From Brachybacterium saurashtrense (GTDB lineage: Bacteria > Actinomycetota > Actinomycetes > Actinomycetales > Dermabacteraceae), in assembly GCF_003355475.1 (NCBI RefSeq), contig NZ_CP031356.1, positions 248,001 to 312,000 of the forward strand: a stretch of 64,000 nucleotides of DNA, in the 5' to 3' direction. Made by a program: the position numbers and the translations under genes. Every line of letters begins with the position of its first letter. Position 1 is the first letter of the stretch. The notes under the pieces were generated by a model. That model was not told the DNA's origin. It saw only the letters and a program-made list of their open reading frames with translations, and searched no databases. Positions 49,678 to 58,383 of the stretch are shown here, piece after piece.

Positions 49678-51165
49678 ATGAGCGATCTGTGGCAGTGGGT
49701 GCTGGACCACGGGGTCCTGCTGCTCACCTACGCCTTCTGGGCGGTGGACATCCTGCTGCGACTCATCGCCCTGGTGGTGGTGCCGCGGAACCGACGCCCC
49801 GGTTCCGCGATCGCCTGGCTGCTCGCGATCATGGTGTTCCCGCTGGTGGGCTTCCCGCTCTATCTGCTGCTGGGGAAGTCCCAGCTTCCGCGCCGGCGCC
49901 GGGAGAAGCAGCAGGTGGTGAACCGGCTGATGCGGGTGCGCTCGCAGAGCATCCCCGACAGCGATCTCGACGAGGACGTGCCCAGCTGGCTGCAGTCCGC
50001 GGTGCGGCTGAACCGGCAGCTGGGAGCCTTCCCCCTCACCGGCAACAACTCCGCTGACCTGGAGATCGGCTACGAGGCCTCGATCGCGGCGATGGCGGCC
50101 GACGTGCGCACCGCGCAGCACACGGTGCACGTGCTCTTCTACATCATGGGTCTCGACGAGGCCACGGAGGACTTCGTCGCCGCCCTCGCCGAGCGCGCCG
50201 ACGCGGGCGTGACGGTGCGGGTGCTGTACGACCACTGGGGCGGGGCCAGCCACCGCGCCCAGTACCGGGCGCTGCGGCGCCGGCTGGACGCGCACGGCAT
50301 CGAGCACTACCCCATGATGCCGATCCGGCCCTTCCGCGACGGCGCCTTCCAGCGGCCCGACCTGCGCAACCACCGCAAGATGGTGATCGTGGACGGCGAG
50401 ATCGGGTGGATGGGCAGCCAGAACATGATCGCCTCCCACTACGACAAGCCGGCGAACATCCGCCGCGGCCTGCACTGGCAGGAGACGATGGTGCGCCTGC
50501 GCGGCCCGATCGTCTCCGAGCTCAACCTGCTGTTCGCCACCGACTGGTTCTACGAGTCCGCGCAGATGCTCCCGCAGGAGACGGTGGTGCGCCCCTCGCC
50601 GGACACCTCCGGCAGCTACGAGTGCCAGGTGGTGCCCAGCGGTCCGGGCTTCGTGGCGGAGAACAACCTCGCGCTGTTCAACCAGCTGTTCTACTCGGCC
50701 ACCCGGCGGATCGTGGCCGTCTCTCCCTACTTCGTGCCGGACGAGTCGATGCTCGCGGCCCTCATCACCGCGGCGCGGCGTGGGGTCGAGGTCGAGCTGT
50801 TCGTCTCCGAGATCGGCGACCAGTTCCTCGTCTTCCACGCCCAGCGCTCCTACTACTCGGTGCTGCTGGAGGCGGGGGTGACGATCTGGCTGTACCGGGC
50901 GCCCACGATCCTCCACGCCAAGCACGTGACCATCGACGATTCGGTGACGGTGATCGGCTCCTCCAACATGGACATCCGCTCGTTCCTGCTGCAGATGGAG
51001 TGCTCGCTGATGGTCGGCGGCACCGACTTCATGGTGAAGATGCGCGAGGTGGAGGCGAGCTATCGGGCCAGCAGTCGGCGGCTGGAGCTCGAGGAGTGGA
51101 AGCGCCGGCCCCGCCTGAAGCAGGCCGTGGACAACCTCTGCCGGCTGGCCTCCGCGGTGGTGTGA
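49678..51165 (+). CDS. cls: Cardiolipin synthase (PLD superfamily)
   Basis: A 495-residue membrane enzyme that joins two phosphatidylglycerol molecules to cardiolipin and glycerol. Two N-terminal transmembrane segments (VLLLTYAFWAVDILLRLIAL and AIAWLLAIMVFPLVGFPLYL) are followed by two PLD domains, each with an HKD motif: NHRKMVIVDGEIGWMGSQN and LHAKHVTIDDSVTVIGSSN. The second has Lys, His and Asp in order. ATG 49678 is used, 12-13 bases after the AGAGAGGG ribosome site. A preceding hairpin separates it from the BI-1 gene. It is full length. Confidence 0.93.
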   Translation: MSDLWQWVLDHGVLLLTYAFWAVDILLRLIALVVVPRNRRPGSAIAWLLAIMVFPLVGFPLYLLLGKSQLPRRRREKQQVVNRLMRVRSQSIPDSDLDEDVPSWLQSAVRLNRQLGAFPLTGNNSADLEIGYEASIAAMAADVRTAQHTVHVLFYIMGLDEATEDFVAALAERADAGVTVRVLYDHWGGASHRAQYRALRRRLDAHGIEHYPMMPIRPFRDGAFQRPDLRNHRKMVIVDGEIGWMGSQNMIASHYDKPANIRRGLHWQETMVRLRGPIVSELNLLFATDWFYESAQMLPQETVVRPSPDTSGSYECQVVPSGPGFVAENNLALFNQLFYSATRRIVAVSPYFVPDESMLAALITAARRGVEVELFVSEIGDQFLVFHAQRSYYSVLLEAGVTIWLYRAPTILHAKHVTIDDSVTVIGSSNMDIRSFLLQMECSLMVGGTDFMVKMREVEASYRASSRRLELEEWKRRPRLKQAVDNLCRLASAVV

Positions 51166-51187
51166 GGCCCGGTGGGACGGGACGTGG

Positions 51188-52006
51188 TCACACGATCCCG
51201 GTGAGCGAGTCGTAGGCGGCGTCCGCGGCCTCCTCGTGCTTCGTGACGCCCACGGCGGTCTCGGTGCCGAACACGCTCGGGCCCTGGTCCGTCTCGAGCA
51301 CCACCACGACCAGCTCGGTGGCGTCGGTGCGCTCCAGATCGTCCTCGGCGAAGGTGATCACGGCGGTGGTCCGATAGCCGGGGAGCCCGGCGATGGTCAC
51401 CGGCTCGGTGACCTCGTCCTCGAGGGAGCGGCCCGAGGTGTCGCCCCAGATGTTCGCGGAGTAGAAGCAGGAGACGATCGCCTGGGAGGCGGCCTCCGCG
51501 CCGGGGTACTCCACCCCGGGCTGCCACTCGATCGTCCCCACGAACATGGTCGAGTACCAGGAGTCCTCCACCCGGGCCTGGGCGCCCTGCAGATCATTGG
51601 CGAAGGAGACGCCGCTGGGGGCGGCGCGCTGGTCGTACACGGCCGGCGGGATGAACTGCAGACCGCCGCCGCGCAGCTTGCCCGAGGGGTTCTGGGAGGT
51701 GCGCTCGGTGGTCGACGGCGACCAGCAGCGCTCCGCCTCCACCTCCGTGGGCGTGGCGGACTCGGACCCGGTGGCGGTCTCGGAGCCGTCCGCGGTGGGC
51801 TCCGTGGAGGTCGCGGAGGTGCTCGAGGCGGTGGCACCGCCGTCGCCCCCGCCGCCCCGGCTCGGCCGCAGCACCAGGTACCCCACCGTGACGCTCACGA
51901 TCAGCAGGAACACCACGGCGAAGGAGAGCGCGCCGATCAGCAGGGCGCTCCCGCGCGCTCCCGCGGGCCGCTGCGGGGTCGGGGTGTACTGCGGTCCGGT
52001 GTGCAC
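51188..52006 (-). CDS. Membrane-anchored secreted protein, paralogue of the next gene
   Basis: A 272-residue protein with a short cytoplasmic N-terminus, one signal-anchor helix (ALLIGALSFAVVFLLIVSVT) near residue 22, a Ser/Thr-rich spacer and an extracellular domain. The domain has GGGLQFIPPAVYD, WYSTMFVGTIEWQPGVEYPG and AIVSCFYSANIWGD, and the C-terminal part contains TTAVITFAEDD. Two Cys residues (CWSPST and SCFYS) could form a disulfide. The next gene upstream encodes the same domain (about 25-30% alike by eye). GTG 52006 has AAGGAG 6 bases upstream. I recognise no family. Confidence 0.72.
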   Translation of the reverse strand: MHTGPQYTPTPQRPAGARGSALLIGALSFAVVFLLIVSVTVGYLVLRPSRGGGGDGGATASSTSATSTEPTADGSETATGSESATPTEVEAERCWSPSTTERTSQNPSGKLRGGGLQFIPPAVYDQRAAPSGVSFANDLQGAQARVEDSWYSTMFVGTIEWQPGVEYPGAEAASQAIVSCFYSANIWGDTSGRSLEDEVTEPVTIAGLPGYRTTAVITFAEDDLERTDATELVVVVLETDQGPSVFGTETAVGVTKHEEAADAAYDSLTGIV

Positions 52007-52029
52007 GGGGGCTCCTTCGTGGGGTCGGG

Positions 52030-52956
52030 TCACTCGACCACGTCGAGGCTCGCGATGATCTCCTCGAGCCCCTCCACGTGGTCCGGCTGGTCGGCGGCGA
52101 CGTCGCTGGCGAGCGCGCTGGGGCCGTTCGGGGTCTCGACCACGATCGAGGTGACCACCGAAGCGCTGGAGGTCTCCAGGATCTCGGGATCCTCGAAGTG
52201 GTACGTGGCCTGCACGATCCAGGCGGCCTCGCCGTCCACGGTGGTCGCCTCGGAGCGGTAGTCGGTCACCTCGGGGTGCTCGCCGAAGTGGGAGACCACG
52301 CCGGAGGTGGTCGCGTAGCACTGGAAGATCGCCACGGCCGCGTTCTCGAGGCCCGGGTACCCGCCCTCCTCCTCGGTGAAGCTCACGCGGCCCAGGTTCA
52401 CCACGCTGTACCAGTTGCCCTCGACCCGGCGGGCGTCGGCCCCGATCTCGGTGAGGTACGGCGTGGACTGCACCGACCATCCCGCGCCCCACCCCTCGGG
52501 CGAGGAGAACTGGAGGTCGCCGCCGCGCACCGCTCCCTCGGCCGTGGCGGGGGCCGGCTCCTGGTACTCCGGCAGGGTGCAGTCGGTGGTGGGGCGCTGG
52601 GTGAAGATCGGCGGGGGAGGAGCGATCTCGGGCTCCTCCGGGTCCGGCACGTACTCGGACTGCCCCTCGGCCGTGCGCTGACCGGTCTCGTACGCGGAGG
52701 GGGCCGGGTCCTCGAGCACCGAGCGGAACACCGTCTGCGACAGGATCAGCGCGAGCACCAGCAGCACCACCGCCGAGCCGCCGATCACCGCGAGCATCGT
52801 GGCCCGGGAGCGGCGCACCGCCCGCTCGCTCGGCGCGCCGAGCACGGCCGGACCGGCGGACTCCGCGAACGCGGGCAGGCCCGCGGAGGTGGACTGCGCC
52901 GAGAAATCGGGCAGCTCGGATCGGTGCGGCTGCTCCCCGCCCGTCTGCTGGCTCAT
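52030..52956 (-). CDS. Membrane-anchored secreted protein, paralogue of the previous gene
   Basis: A 308-residue protein with a cytoplasmic N-terminus of about 50 residues (SAQSTSAGLPAFAESAG), a signal-anchor helix (MLAVIGGSAVVLLVLALILS), a Pro/Glu-rich spacer and an extracellular domain similar to the neighbour: GGDLQFSSPEGWGAGWS, WYSVVNLGRVSFTEEEGGYPG, AIFQCYATTSG, and QATYHFED. Cys residues sit in TTDCTLPEY and FQCYATT, as in the paralogue. ATG 52956 has GGGAGG 6 bases upstream. Both genes lie on the minus strand with a gap of 23 bases, so they may form a two-gene operon. I recognise no family. Confidence 0.72.
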   Translation of the reverse strand: MSQQTGGEQPHRSELPDFSAQSTSAGLPAFAESAGPAVLGAPSERAVRRSRATMLAVIGGSAVVLLVLALILSQTVFRSVLEDPAPSAYETGQRTAEGQSEYVPDPEEPEIAPPPPIFTQRPTTDCTLPEYQEPAPATAEGAVRGGDLQFSSPEGWGAGWSVQSTPYLTEIGADARRVEGNWYSVVNLGRVSFTEEEGGYPGLENAAVAIFQCYATTSGVVSHFGEHPEVTDYRSEATTVDGEAAWIVQATYHFEDPEILETSSASVVTSIVVETPNGPSALASDVAADQPDHVEGLEEIIASLDVVE

Positions 52957-53053
52957 CGACACCTCCCTGACGCCCGCGGCGCCGTTCCCCCGGCGCGCCC
53001 GCGAGCTCGCGCCCGGGGTGATTCTCGCACGCCGGGTGCGCGCATCGGGGACC

Positions 53054-53094
53054 AGGATAGAGATGCCAGGCACGATTGGTACCCTCCGCTCACG
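53054..53094. promoter_or_regulatory. Overlapping divergent promoter region
   Basis: TATCCT on the minus strand (53054-53059) and TACCCT on the plus strand (53089-53094) lie between the divergent genes at 52956 and 53140. They are the only promoter-like hexamers in the gap. Confidence 0.3.
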
Positions 53095-53139
53095 CCCCGA
53101 CGCCGTGCCGCGCCGGGACCCTCGAGAGATGGAGACCGC

Positions 53140-54012
53140 ATGCGCCCGCCCCTCGTCCTGACCATCGCCGCCTCGGAGTCCGACGGGGCCGGGGGCCTCC
53201 AGGCGGATCTGAAGACGTTCACCGCCCTCGGCGTGTACGGCGCCGGCGCGGTCAGCATGGTCACCACGATCACCGCCCAGCGGGTCCTGGACACCCATCC
53301 GCTGCCCGCCGCGGTGGTGCGCGGTCAGATCGACGCCGTCGTCGAGGACCTCCGCCTGGACGCCACGAAGATCGGCGCCCTGGGCAGCGCGGCCGTGGTC
53401 GAGGCGGTCGCCGCGTCGGTGCGGGCGCAGCGCGGCCGGCTGGGCCGGATCGTGCTGGACCCCGTGATGGTCAGCGCCCACGGCACGCCGCTGATCACCG
53501 CCGAGGGCGCGCGGGCGCTGCGCGACTCCCTGCTGCCGTTGGTGGACGTGCTCACCCCCACGATGGCGGAGGCGGCGCAGCTGCTGGGGCGGCCGCTCGC
53601 CACCACGATCGAGGAGATCCGCGAACAGGCGCTCGCGCTGCAGGCGACGGGCCCGGGCACGGTGCTGATCACCGGCCGACTGCTCGAAGGGGACGATGTC
53701 GTGGACGTGCTGGTCCACGAGGGCGGCACGGACCTGCTGCGGGCGGAGCGGGTCCCCGGCCGCCGCGTGCGGGGCGCCGGCGCCACGCTCTCGGCCGCGA
53801 TCGCCGCGCAGCTCGCCCGGATCGCGGAGTTCGACCGCGCCGGCGAGCTGGGAGAGATCGGCGAGGCCGGCAGCGACGACGACATGGTCACGATCGTCGC
53901 CTCCGCCCGCGAGTTCGTCGCCAGCGCCACGGAGAACGCCCACGACTGGCGCCTCTCGCGCACCGCGGGCGGGTACGGGCCGCTGAACCACCTGATCACG
54001 CTGGGCTCCTGA
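53140..54012 (+). CDS. ThiD-like hydroxymethylpyrimidine/phosphomethylpyrimidine kinase (altered active site)
   Basis: A 290-residue ribokinase-fold protein of the ThiD/PdxK family, which phosphorylates hydroxymethylpyrimidine or pyridoxine. TIAASESDGAGGLQADLKTF corresponds to the usual start of ThiD (S-D-S-x-G-G-A-G-x-Q-A-D-L-K) but with shifted Gly. VLDPVMVSAHGTPL and LTPTMAEAAQLLG are conserved. The C-terminal motif normally reads G-T-G-C-T-L-S; here it is GAGATLSAAIAAQ, so the usual Cys is Ala215. This Cys is important in known ThiD enzymes. The protein may act on a different substrate or be impaired. ATG 53140 has GGAG 5 bases upstream. Confidence 0.8.
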   Translation: MRPPLVLTIAASESDGAGGLQADLKTFTALGVYGAGAVSMVTTITAQRVLDTHPLPAAVVRGQIDAVVEDLRLDATKIGALGSAAVVEAVAASVRAQRGRLGRIVLDPVMVSAHGTPLITAEGARALRDSLLPLVDVLTPTMAEAAQLLGRPLATTIEEIREQALALQATGPGTVLITGRLLEGDDVVDVLVHEGGTDLLRAERVPGRRVRGAGATLSAAIAAQLARIAEFDRAGELGEIGEAGSDDDMVTIVASAREFVASATENAHDWRLSRTAGGYGPLNHLITLGS

Positions 54013-54052
54013 GCGCCTCCCGTCACCGCGCCTGCTCGCGCCCGCCCCGCCG

Positions 54053-54058
54053 TATGGT
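54053..54058 (+). promoter_or_regulatory. Candidate -10 hexamer, leaderless start
   Basis: TATGGT, a 6-base spacer (GGCCCC), then ATG 54065. It is a clear TAnnnT match with no ribosome site. Confidence 0.5.
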
Positions 54059-54064
54059 GGCCCC

Positions 54065-54634
54065 ATGCACACTGCGACCGACCCCGCGGAGCACCCGCAC
54101 GCCGCCCGCATCGAGGCCGCGACCGGCACGCCGTTGGCGGTCTGGACCGCACGGATCGACGAGGCCGGCGGCCGCGAGCTCGACCACGCCGCGATCGCGC
54201 GCCTGCTTCCCGAGCGGTGGGAGATCACCGAGTGGTGGGCGCAGGGCGTCACCGTCGCCTACGAGCAGATCATCGGCCGCCGCGTGGCGGGGCAGAGCTG
54301 CGACGGGGACTTCTCCGCTTCCGCCTCCCGCACCGTGCCCGGAGCGCCCGGCGCGGTGAGGGATCGCTGGGACGCCTTCATGACCGCCGCCCGGCGCGAG
54401 GAGCTGGGCCTGGGCCGGCCCCGCCTGAGCGAGACCGCCACCTGGTGCTACTGGCGCGCCGAGGTCGAGGACGGCTCGCGCGTCTCGGTGAACGTCACCG
54501 CCAAGGACGCGACCCGCAGCACTCTCGCCGTCGAGCACAAGGGCCTCGAGACCGCCCAGGCCCGGGAGGTCTGGAAGGCCGCCTGGAAGCGCACGCTGAC
54601 CGACTACACCGCCACCGAGCAGGAGACCCGATGA
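54065..54634 (+). CDS. DUF4287-like / SRPBCC-like hypothetical protein
   Basis: A 189-residue soluble protein. The N-terminal half has GTPLAVWTARIDEAGG, LDHAAIARLLPERWEIT and WWAQGVTVAYEQIIGRR, a pattern I associate with actinobacterial DUF4287-type proteins. The C-terminal half (TATWCYWRAEVEDGSRVSV, NVTAKDATRSTLAVEHKGL) resembles an SRPBCC-like sheet. I cannot assign a function. The start is ATG 54065 with a leaderless -10. Its stop overlaps the S9 peptidase start (ATGA), suggesting that the two are co-translated. Confidence 0.65.
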   Translation: MHTATDPAEHPHAARIEAATGTPLAVWTARIDEAGGRELDHAAIARLLPERWEITEWWAQGVTVAYEQIIGRRVAGQSCDGDFSASASRTVPGAPGAVRDRWDAFMTAARREELGLGRPRLSETATWCYWRAEVEDGSRVSVNVTAKDATRSTLAVEHKGLETAQAREVWKAAWKRTLTDYTATEQETR

Positions 54635-56775
54635 CCGACACCGCCCCGCAGCTCCCCGCCGCCGACGGCAGCACCGACCCGCACCAGTGGCTCGAGGACG
54701 TCACCGGCACCGAGGCGCTGGACCGGGTGCGGCAGTGCAACGCCGCGGCGGAGGACGAGCTCGACGCGGTCGCGGACCCGGCCCACCCGGACGGCGCCCC
54801 GCTCACCGAGACGCTGCAGGCCGAGATCCGCGAGATCCTCGACGCGAAGGACCGCATCCCCGCCGTCACCGTGCGCGGCGAGTTCCTCTACAACGTGTGG
54901 ACCGACGCCGAGCACGAGCGCGGTCTGTGGCGTCGCACCACGCTGGAGTCCTACCGCACCGACGAGCCCGAGTGGGAGATCCTGCTCGACGTGGACGCGC
55001 TCAACGAGGCCGAGGGCGAGGACTGGGTGTGGCACGGTGCCCGCCTGCTACGCCCGGCCGAGGGGGAGCCCTACCGCCACGCCCTGATCGACCTCTCCCA
55101 CGGCGGCTCCGACGCGGACGTCACCCGGGAGTTCGACCTCTCCACGCTCGCCTTCGTGCCCGCGTCGGAGGGAGGCTTCGTGCGCCCGGAGGCCAAGGGG
55201 TCGCTGAGCTGGATCGACCGCGACACCGTGTGGGCTGTGACGGACTTCGGCGAGGGCACCATGACCGACTCCGGCTACGCCCGCCAGGCCCGGATCTGGC
55301 GCCGCGGCACCCCGCTGGAGGAGGCGCAGCCGGTCCACGAGGTCGCCGCGACGGACATGGCCGTGTTCGCCGCCCACGACTCGACGCCCGGCTGGGAGCG
55401 GGACTGGGTGATCGAGGCCCACGCCTTCTACGACTCCACCGTCCACGTGGTGGACCGGTCCCAGGAGCCGCCGGTGCTCACCCGGGTGGAGGTGCCCTCC
55501 GACCTCGAGGCCACCGCCCATCGGGATCTGGGCATCTTCAGCCCGCGCAGCGACTGGGAGGTGGGCGAGGGCGTGTACCCGGCCGGCTCCCTGGTGGTGG
55601 GGGACTTCGCCCGCTTCCAGGACGGGGAGCCGGAGCTGCACATGCTGTTCGAGCCCACCGCCTCCACCTCGCTGGCGGACATGACCATCACCCGCACCGC
55701 GGTGGTGCTCTCCGTACTCGAGGACGTGGTGCACCGCCTGGAGGTCCACACCCGGGACGAGCACGGGCAGTGGGTGCGCCGCGACCTCTACCCCGAGCTG
55801 CGCGGAGCGCTCGGCGTCTCCGCCGTGGATGCGGACGTCAGCGACGAGGTGTGGGTGAGCGTCACCGGCTTCGTGGAGCCGGCGCAGCTGCTGCTGGGCG
55901 ACCTGTCCGAGGTGGCCGGCGGCGGCGAGCCCGGGGAGCTCGAGCTGATCAAGTCCGCCCCGGCGCGCTTCGACGCGGAGGGGCTGGACGTCAGCCAGCA
56001 CTTCGCGATCAGCGACGACGGCACCCGCGTCCCCTACTTCGAGATCTCCCGCCCGGACCGGGTGGAGGCGGGGGAGGTCCAGCCCACCCTGCTGTACGGG
56101 TACGGCGGCTTCGAGATCTCCCTGACCCCCTCCTACCTGGGCGCCATCGGCAAGGCGTGGCTGGAGCGGGGCGGCACCTACGTGCTGGCGAACATCCGCG
56201 GCGGCGGCGAGTACGGGCCCGCCTGGCACCAGGCCGCGCTGCGCGAGAACCGCCACCGCGCCTACGAGGACTTCTCCTCGGTGGCGAAGGACCTGCTGGA
56301 GCGGGGCGTCACCGACACCGCGCACCTCGCCGTGCGCGGCGGCTCCAACGGCGGGCTGCTCACCGGGAACATGCTCACCACCTACCCGGAGCTGTTCGGC
56401 GCCGTGGTGATCCAGGTGCCGCTGCTGGACATGAAGCGGTACAGCCACCTGCTCGCCGGCGCCTCCTGGATGGCCGAGTACGGCGATCCGGACACCGAGG
56501 ACTGGGAGTTCCTGCGCACGTTCAGCCCGTACCACCTGCTGGCCGAGGGCGTGGACTATCCGCCCACCTTCGTGCTCACCTCCACCCGGGACGACCGGGT
56601 CCATCCCGGGCACGCCCGGAAGTTCGCGGCGGCGCTGGAGTCCCTCGGGGCGGACGTGCGCTCCTGGGAGAACATCGAGGGCGGTCACGGCGGGGCGGCC
56701 ACCAACGAGCAGGCGGCGCGGATGAACGCGCTGCTGTACGCGTTCCTGTGGAACACCATCGGCAGGACGCGGTGA
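54631..56775 (+). CDS. S9 family prolyl oligopeptidase / oligopeptidase B-like
   Basis: A 714-residue cytoplasmic serine peptidase of the prolyl oligopeptidase family. The N-terminal WLEDVTGTEALDRVR begins the family's usual helix and beta-propeller cap. The C-terminal alpha/beta-hydrolase domain has YGGFEISLTPSY, ANIRGGGEYGPAWH, the nucleophile S572 in GGSNGG, the Asp654/655 pair in TRDDRVHPGHA and H686 in EGGHGG. It cuts short peptides after Pro or basic residues; which one cannot be told here. The start ATG 54631 overlaps the upstream gene stop. The length is normal for the family. Confidence 0.92.
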   Translation: MTDTAPQLPAADGSTDPHQWLEDVTGTEALDRVRQCNAAAEDELDAVADPAHPDGAPLTETLQAEIREILDAKDRIPAVTVRGEFLYNVWTDAEHERGLWRRTTLESYRTDEPEWEILLDVDALNEAEGEDWVWHGARLLRPAEGEPYRHALIDLSHGGSDADVTREFDLSTLAFVPASEGGFVRPEAKGSLSWIDRDTVWAVTDFGEGTMTDSGYARQARIWRRGTPLEEAQPVHEVAATDMAVFAAHDSTPGWERDWVIEAHAFYDSTVHVVDRSQEPPVLTRVEVPSDLEATAHRDLGIFSPRSDWEVGEGVYPAGSLVVGDFARFQDGEPELHMLFEPTASTSLADMTITRTAVVLSVLEDVVHRLEVHTRDEHGQWVRRDLYPELRGALGVSAVDADVSDEVWVSVTGFVEPAQLLLGDLSEVAGGGEPGELELIKSAPARFDAEGLDVSQHFAISDDGTRVPYFEISRPDRVEAGEVQPTLLYGYGGFEISLTPSYLGAIGKAWLERGGTYVLANIRGGGEYGPAWHQAALRENRHRAYEDFSSVAKDLLERGVTDTAHLAVRGGSNGGLLTGNMLTTYPELFGAVVIQVPLLDMKRYSHLLAGASWMAEYGDPDTEDWEFLRTFSPYHLLAEGVDYPPTFVLTSTRDDRVHPGHARKFAAALESLGADVRSWENIEGGHGGAATNEQAARMNALLYAFLWNTIGRTR

Positions 56776-56809
56776 GCAGCCTCGCCGCACGGCACGGGCG
56801 GAGGGGACG

Positions 56810-58279
56810 ATGAGGGTGCGACGCGCCTCGCGGCCCACCGCCCGCTCGCTCACCTCGGAGCTGTTCGACCGCGCCGCCCAGGACGATCTTCTGCAGCTGC
56901 GCAACGACGTGATGACGGTGTACCGGGAGTTCTCCGCCGAGGATCCGCGGCTGTTCCCGCTGCGCTACGCCCGCACCGTGCCCCGTCGCCTGCGCCCGCC
57001 CCGCCCGGCGGGGAGCGGGACACGGGGCCGACGCGCCGGCCGGGTGCGGCCGCCGACGGGCGCGGCGCAGCCGCGGGTGCCGGTGCTGCTGATCCCGGAC
57101 GGTCCGGCCCGCGCCTCCGTGCTGCCCTACGACGTGCTGCGCCGCAGCCTGGCCTCCCGCGGTCTGGACGTGCTGATGATGGAGCATCGCGGGGTGGGCC
57201 TGTCCCGGCTGGACGCCGAGGGGGAGGAGCTGCCGGCCGCCGCGATGTCCCTGCCCGAGGTGGTCGGCGACCTCGTGGCCGTGCTGGATCATGCCCGGGT
57301 GGAGCAGGCGGCCGTGGTGGGCAGCGGCTACGGTGCGCACCTGGCGATGCTGCTCGCGCTCGAGCATCCGCAGCGGGTGCACTCGCTCGTGCTCGACTCC
57401 CCGCTGACCGGCCCCGAGGACGAGGCCGTCGCGCAGCAGGCGCTGCGCGACCGGTACTGGGAGGGCACGGAGCCCGCGACCGTGGCCACCGCCCGCACGC
57501 TGCGCCGCCTGGCCGAGGAGGGCCGGCTGGACGCTCGCCGGGCGGGGCCCGTGGTGCTGGCCGTGCACGAGCACGGGGGTCCCGATGCGGTGCGGGAGCT
57601 GGCCGAGCTGCTGGCCGTGGGCCGCGGCAGCCTCACCTGGACCAGCGTGCGCCAGGTGCTCGCGCAGGCGTGGCTGCAGTCCACCCCGTACGTGGTGGAG
57701 CACGACCTCACCGCCCGGATCGCGCACACCGAGCTGGGCGGCGGCCATCACGCCGACGGCGGCCCGATGGACCCGCTCCTGCTCGCGGCCGAGCAGGCCC
57801 GGGCCGTGCCGCCGTTCCGCGCCGCGCCCGCCGACCTCCGCCGGCGTGCCGCGGGGATCACCGCGCCCACCCTGGTGCTCGCCGGCACCCAGGATCTCGT
57901 CTCCCCGCCCACGATCGCCCGCGACCTCGCGGCGACGATCCCCTCCGCGCGTCTGCTCGAGGTGCCCGGGGCCCGCCACTCCCTGCTCGACACCCGCAGC
58001 CGGGTCCTGCAGGTCGCGGCGCGCTGGAGCGCCTGCGGCACGGCGCACCGCCTGCCCGAGCGGGCCGAGGAGCTGGCCGCTCTGCCGGTCTCCGCCGCGG
58101 ATCTCGCGCTCTCGCGCGGTCTCCAGCTCGCGCTCGCCGCCGAGCGGCTCTCGCCCTGGCGCCTGCGGTGGGAGTCCGCGCGGGCGCAGCGGGAGCGGAC
58201 CCTGAGGGAGAGGGCCCGGACCGATCCCCGCCCGCGGCGTGCGCGCCGCCCCGGGATCGACCGCGCCGATCCCGTCTGA
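56810..58279 (+). CDS. Alpha/beta-hydrolase-fold protein (nucleophile position Gly)
   Basis: A 489-residue protein whose core follows the alpha/beta-hydrolase fold of the proline iminopeptidase type: LIPDGPARASVLPYDVLRRS, MEHRGVGLSRLD, an elbow region VVGSGYGAHLA, VLAGTQDLVSPP (Asp) and VPGARHSLLD (His). The elbow normally reads G-x-S-x-G; here it is G171-S172-G173-Y174-G175, so the nucleophile position is Gly173. The Asp and His are kept. The protein may therefore be a non-catalytic binding or regulatory member. An Arg/Pro-rich linker (residues 50-85) and a basic C-terminal tail also differ from standard enzymes. It lies 34 bases after the S9 peptidase. Confidence 0.78.
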   Translation: MRVRRASRPTARSLTSELFDRAAQDDLLQLRNDVMTVYREFSAEDPRLFPLRYARTVPRRLRPPRPAGSGTRGRRAGRVRPPTGAAQPRVPVLLIPDGPARASVLPYDVLRRSLASRGLDVLMMEHRGVGLSRLDAEGEELPAAAMSLPEVVGDLVAVLDHARVEQAAVVGSGYGAHLAMLLALEHPQRVHSLVLDSPLTGPEDEAVAQQALRDRYWEGTEPATVATARTLRRLAEEGRLDARRAGPVVLAVHEHGGPDAVRELAELLAVGRGSLTWTSVRQVLAQAWLQSTPYVVEHDLTARIAHTELGGGHHADGGPMDPLLLAAEQARAVPPFRAAPADLRRRAAGITAPTLVLAGTQDLVSPPTIARDLAATIPSARLLEVPGARHSLLDTRSRVLQVAARWSACGTAHRLPERAEELAALPVSAADLALSRGLQLALAAERLSPWRLRWESARAQRERTLRERARTDPRPRRARRPGIDRADPV

Positions 58280-58280
58280 T

Positions 58281-58314
58281 CCCGCCTGGCCCCGGACGCG
58301 TCGTCCCGGGCGGG
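58281..58314 (+). terminator. Imperfect hairpin after the hydrolase gene
   Basis: CCCGCC (58281-58286) and GGCGGG (58309-58314), with inner CCCGGAC/GTCCCGGG pairing carrying one bulge. Confidence 0.4.
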
Positions 58315-58383
58315 CCGCGCACCGCTACGCTGGTCAGGGAGCTCCGCTGGGGCCCGCTACGGGGAGACGGGGGAGAGGACGCC

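Noticed and set aside
55048..56904. 618-residue minus-strand frame over the S9 peptidase
   Set aside because: Antisense of a gene with a full catalytic triad; no similarity of its own.
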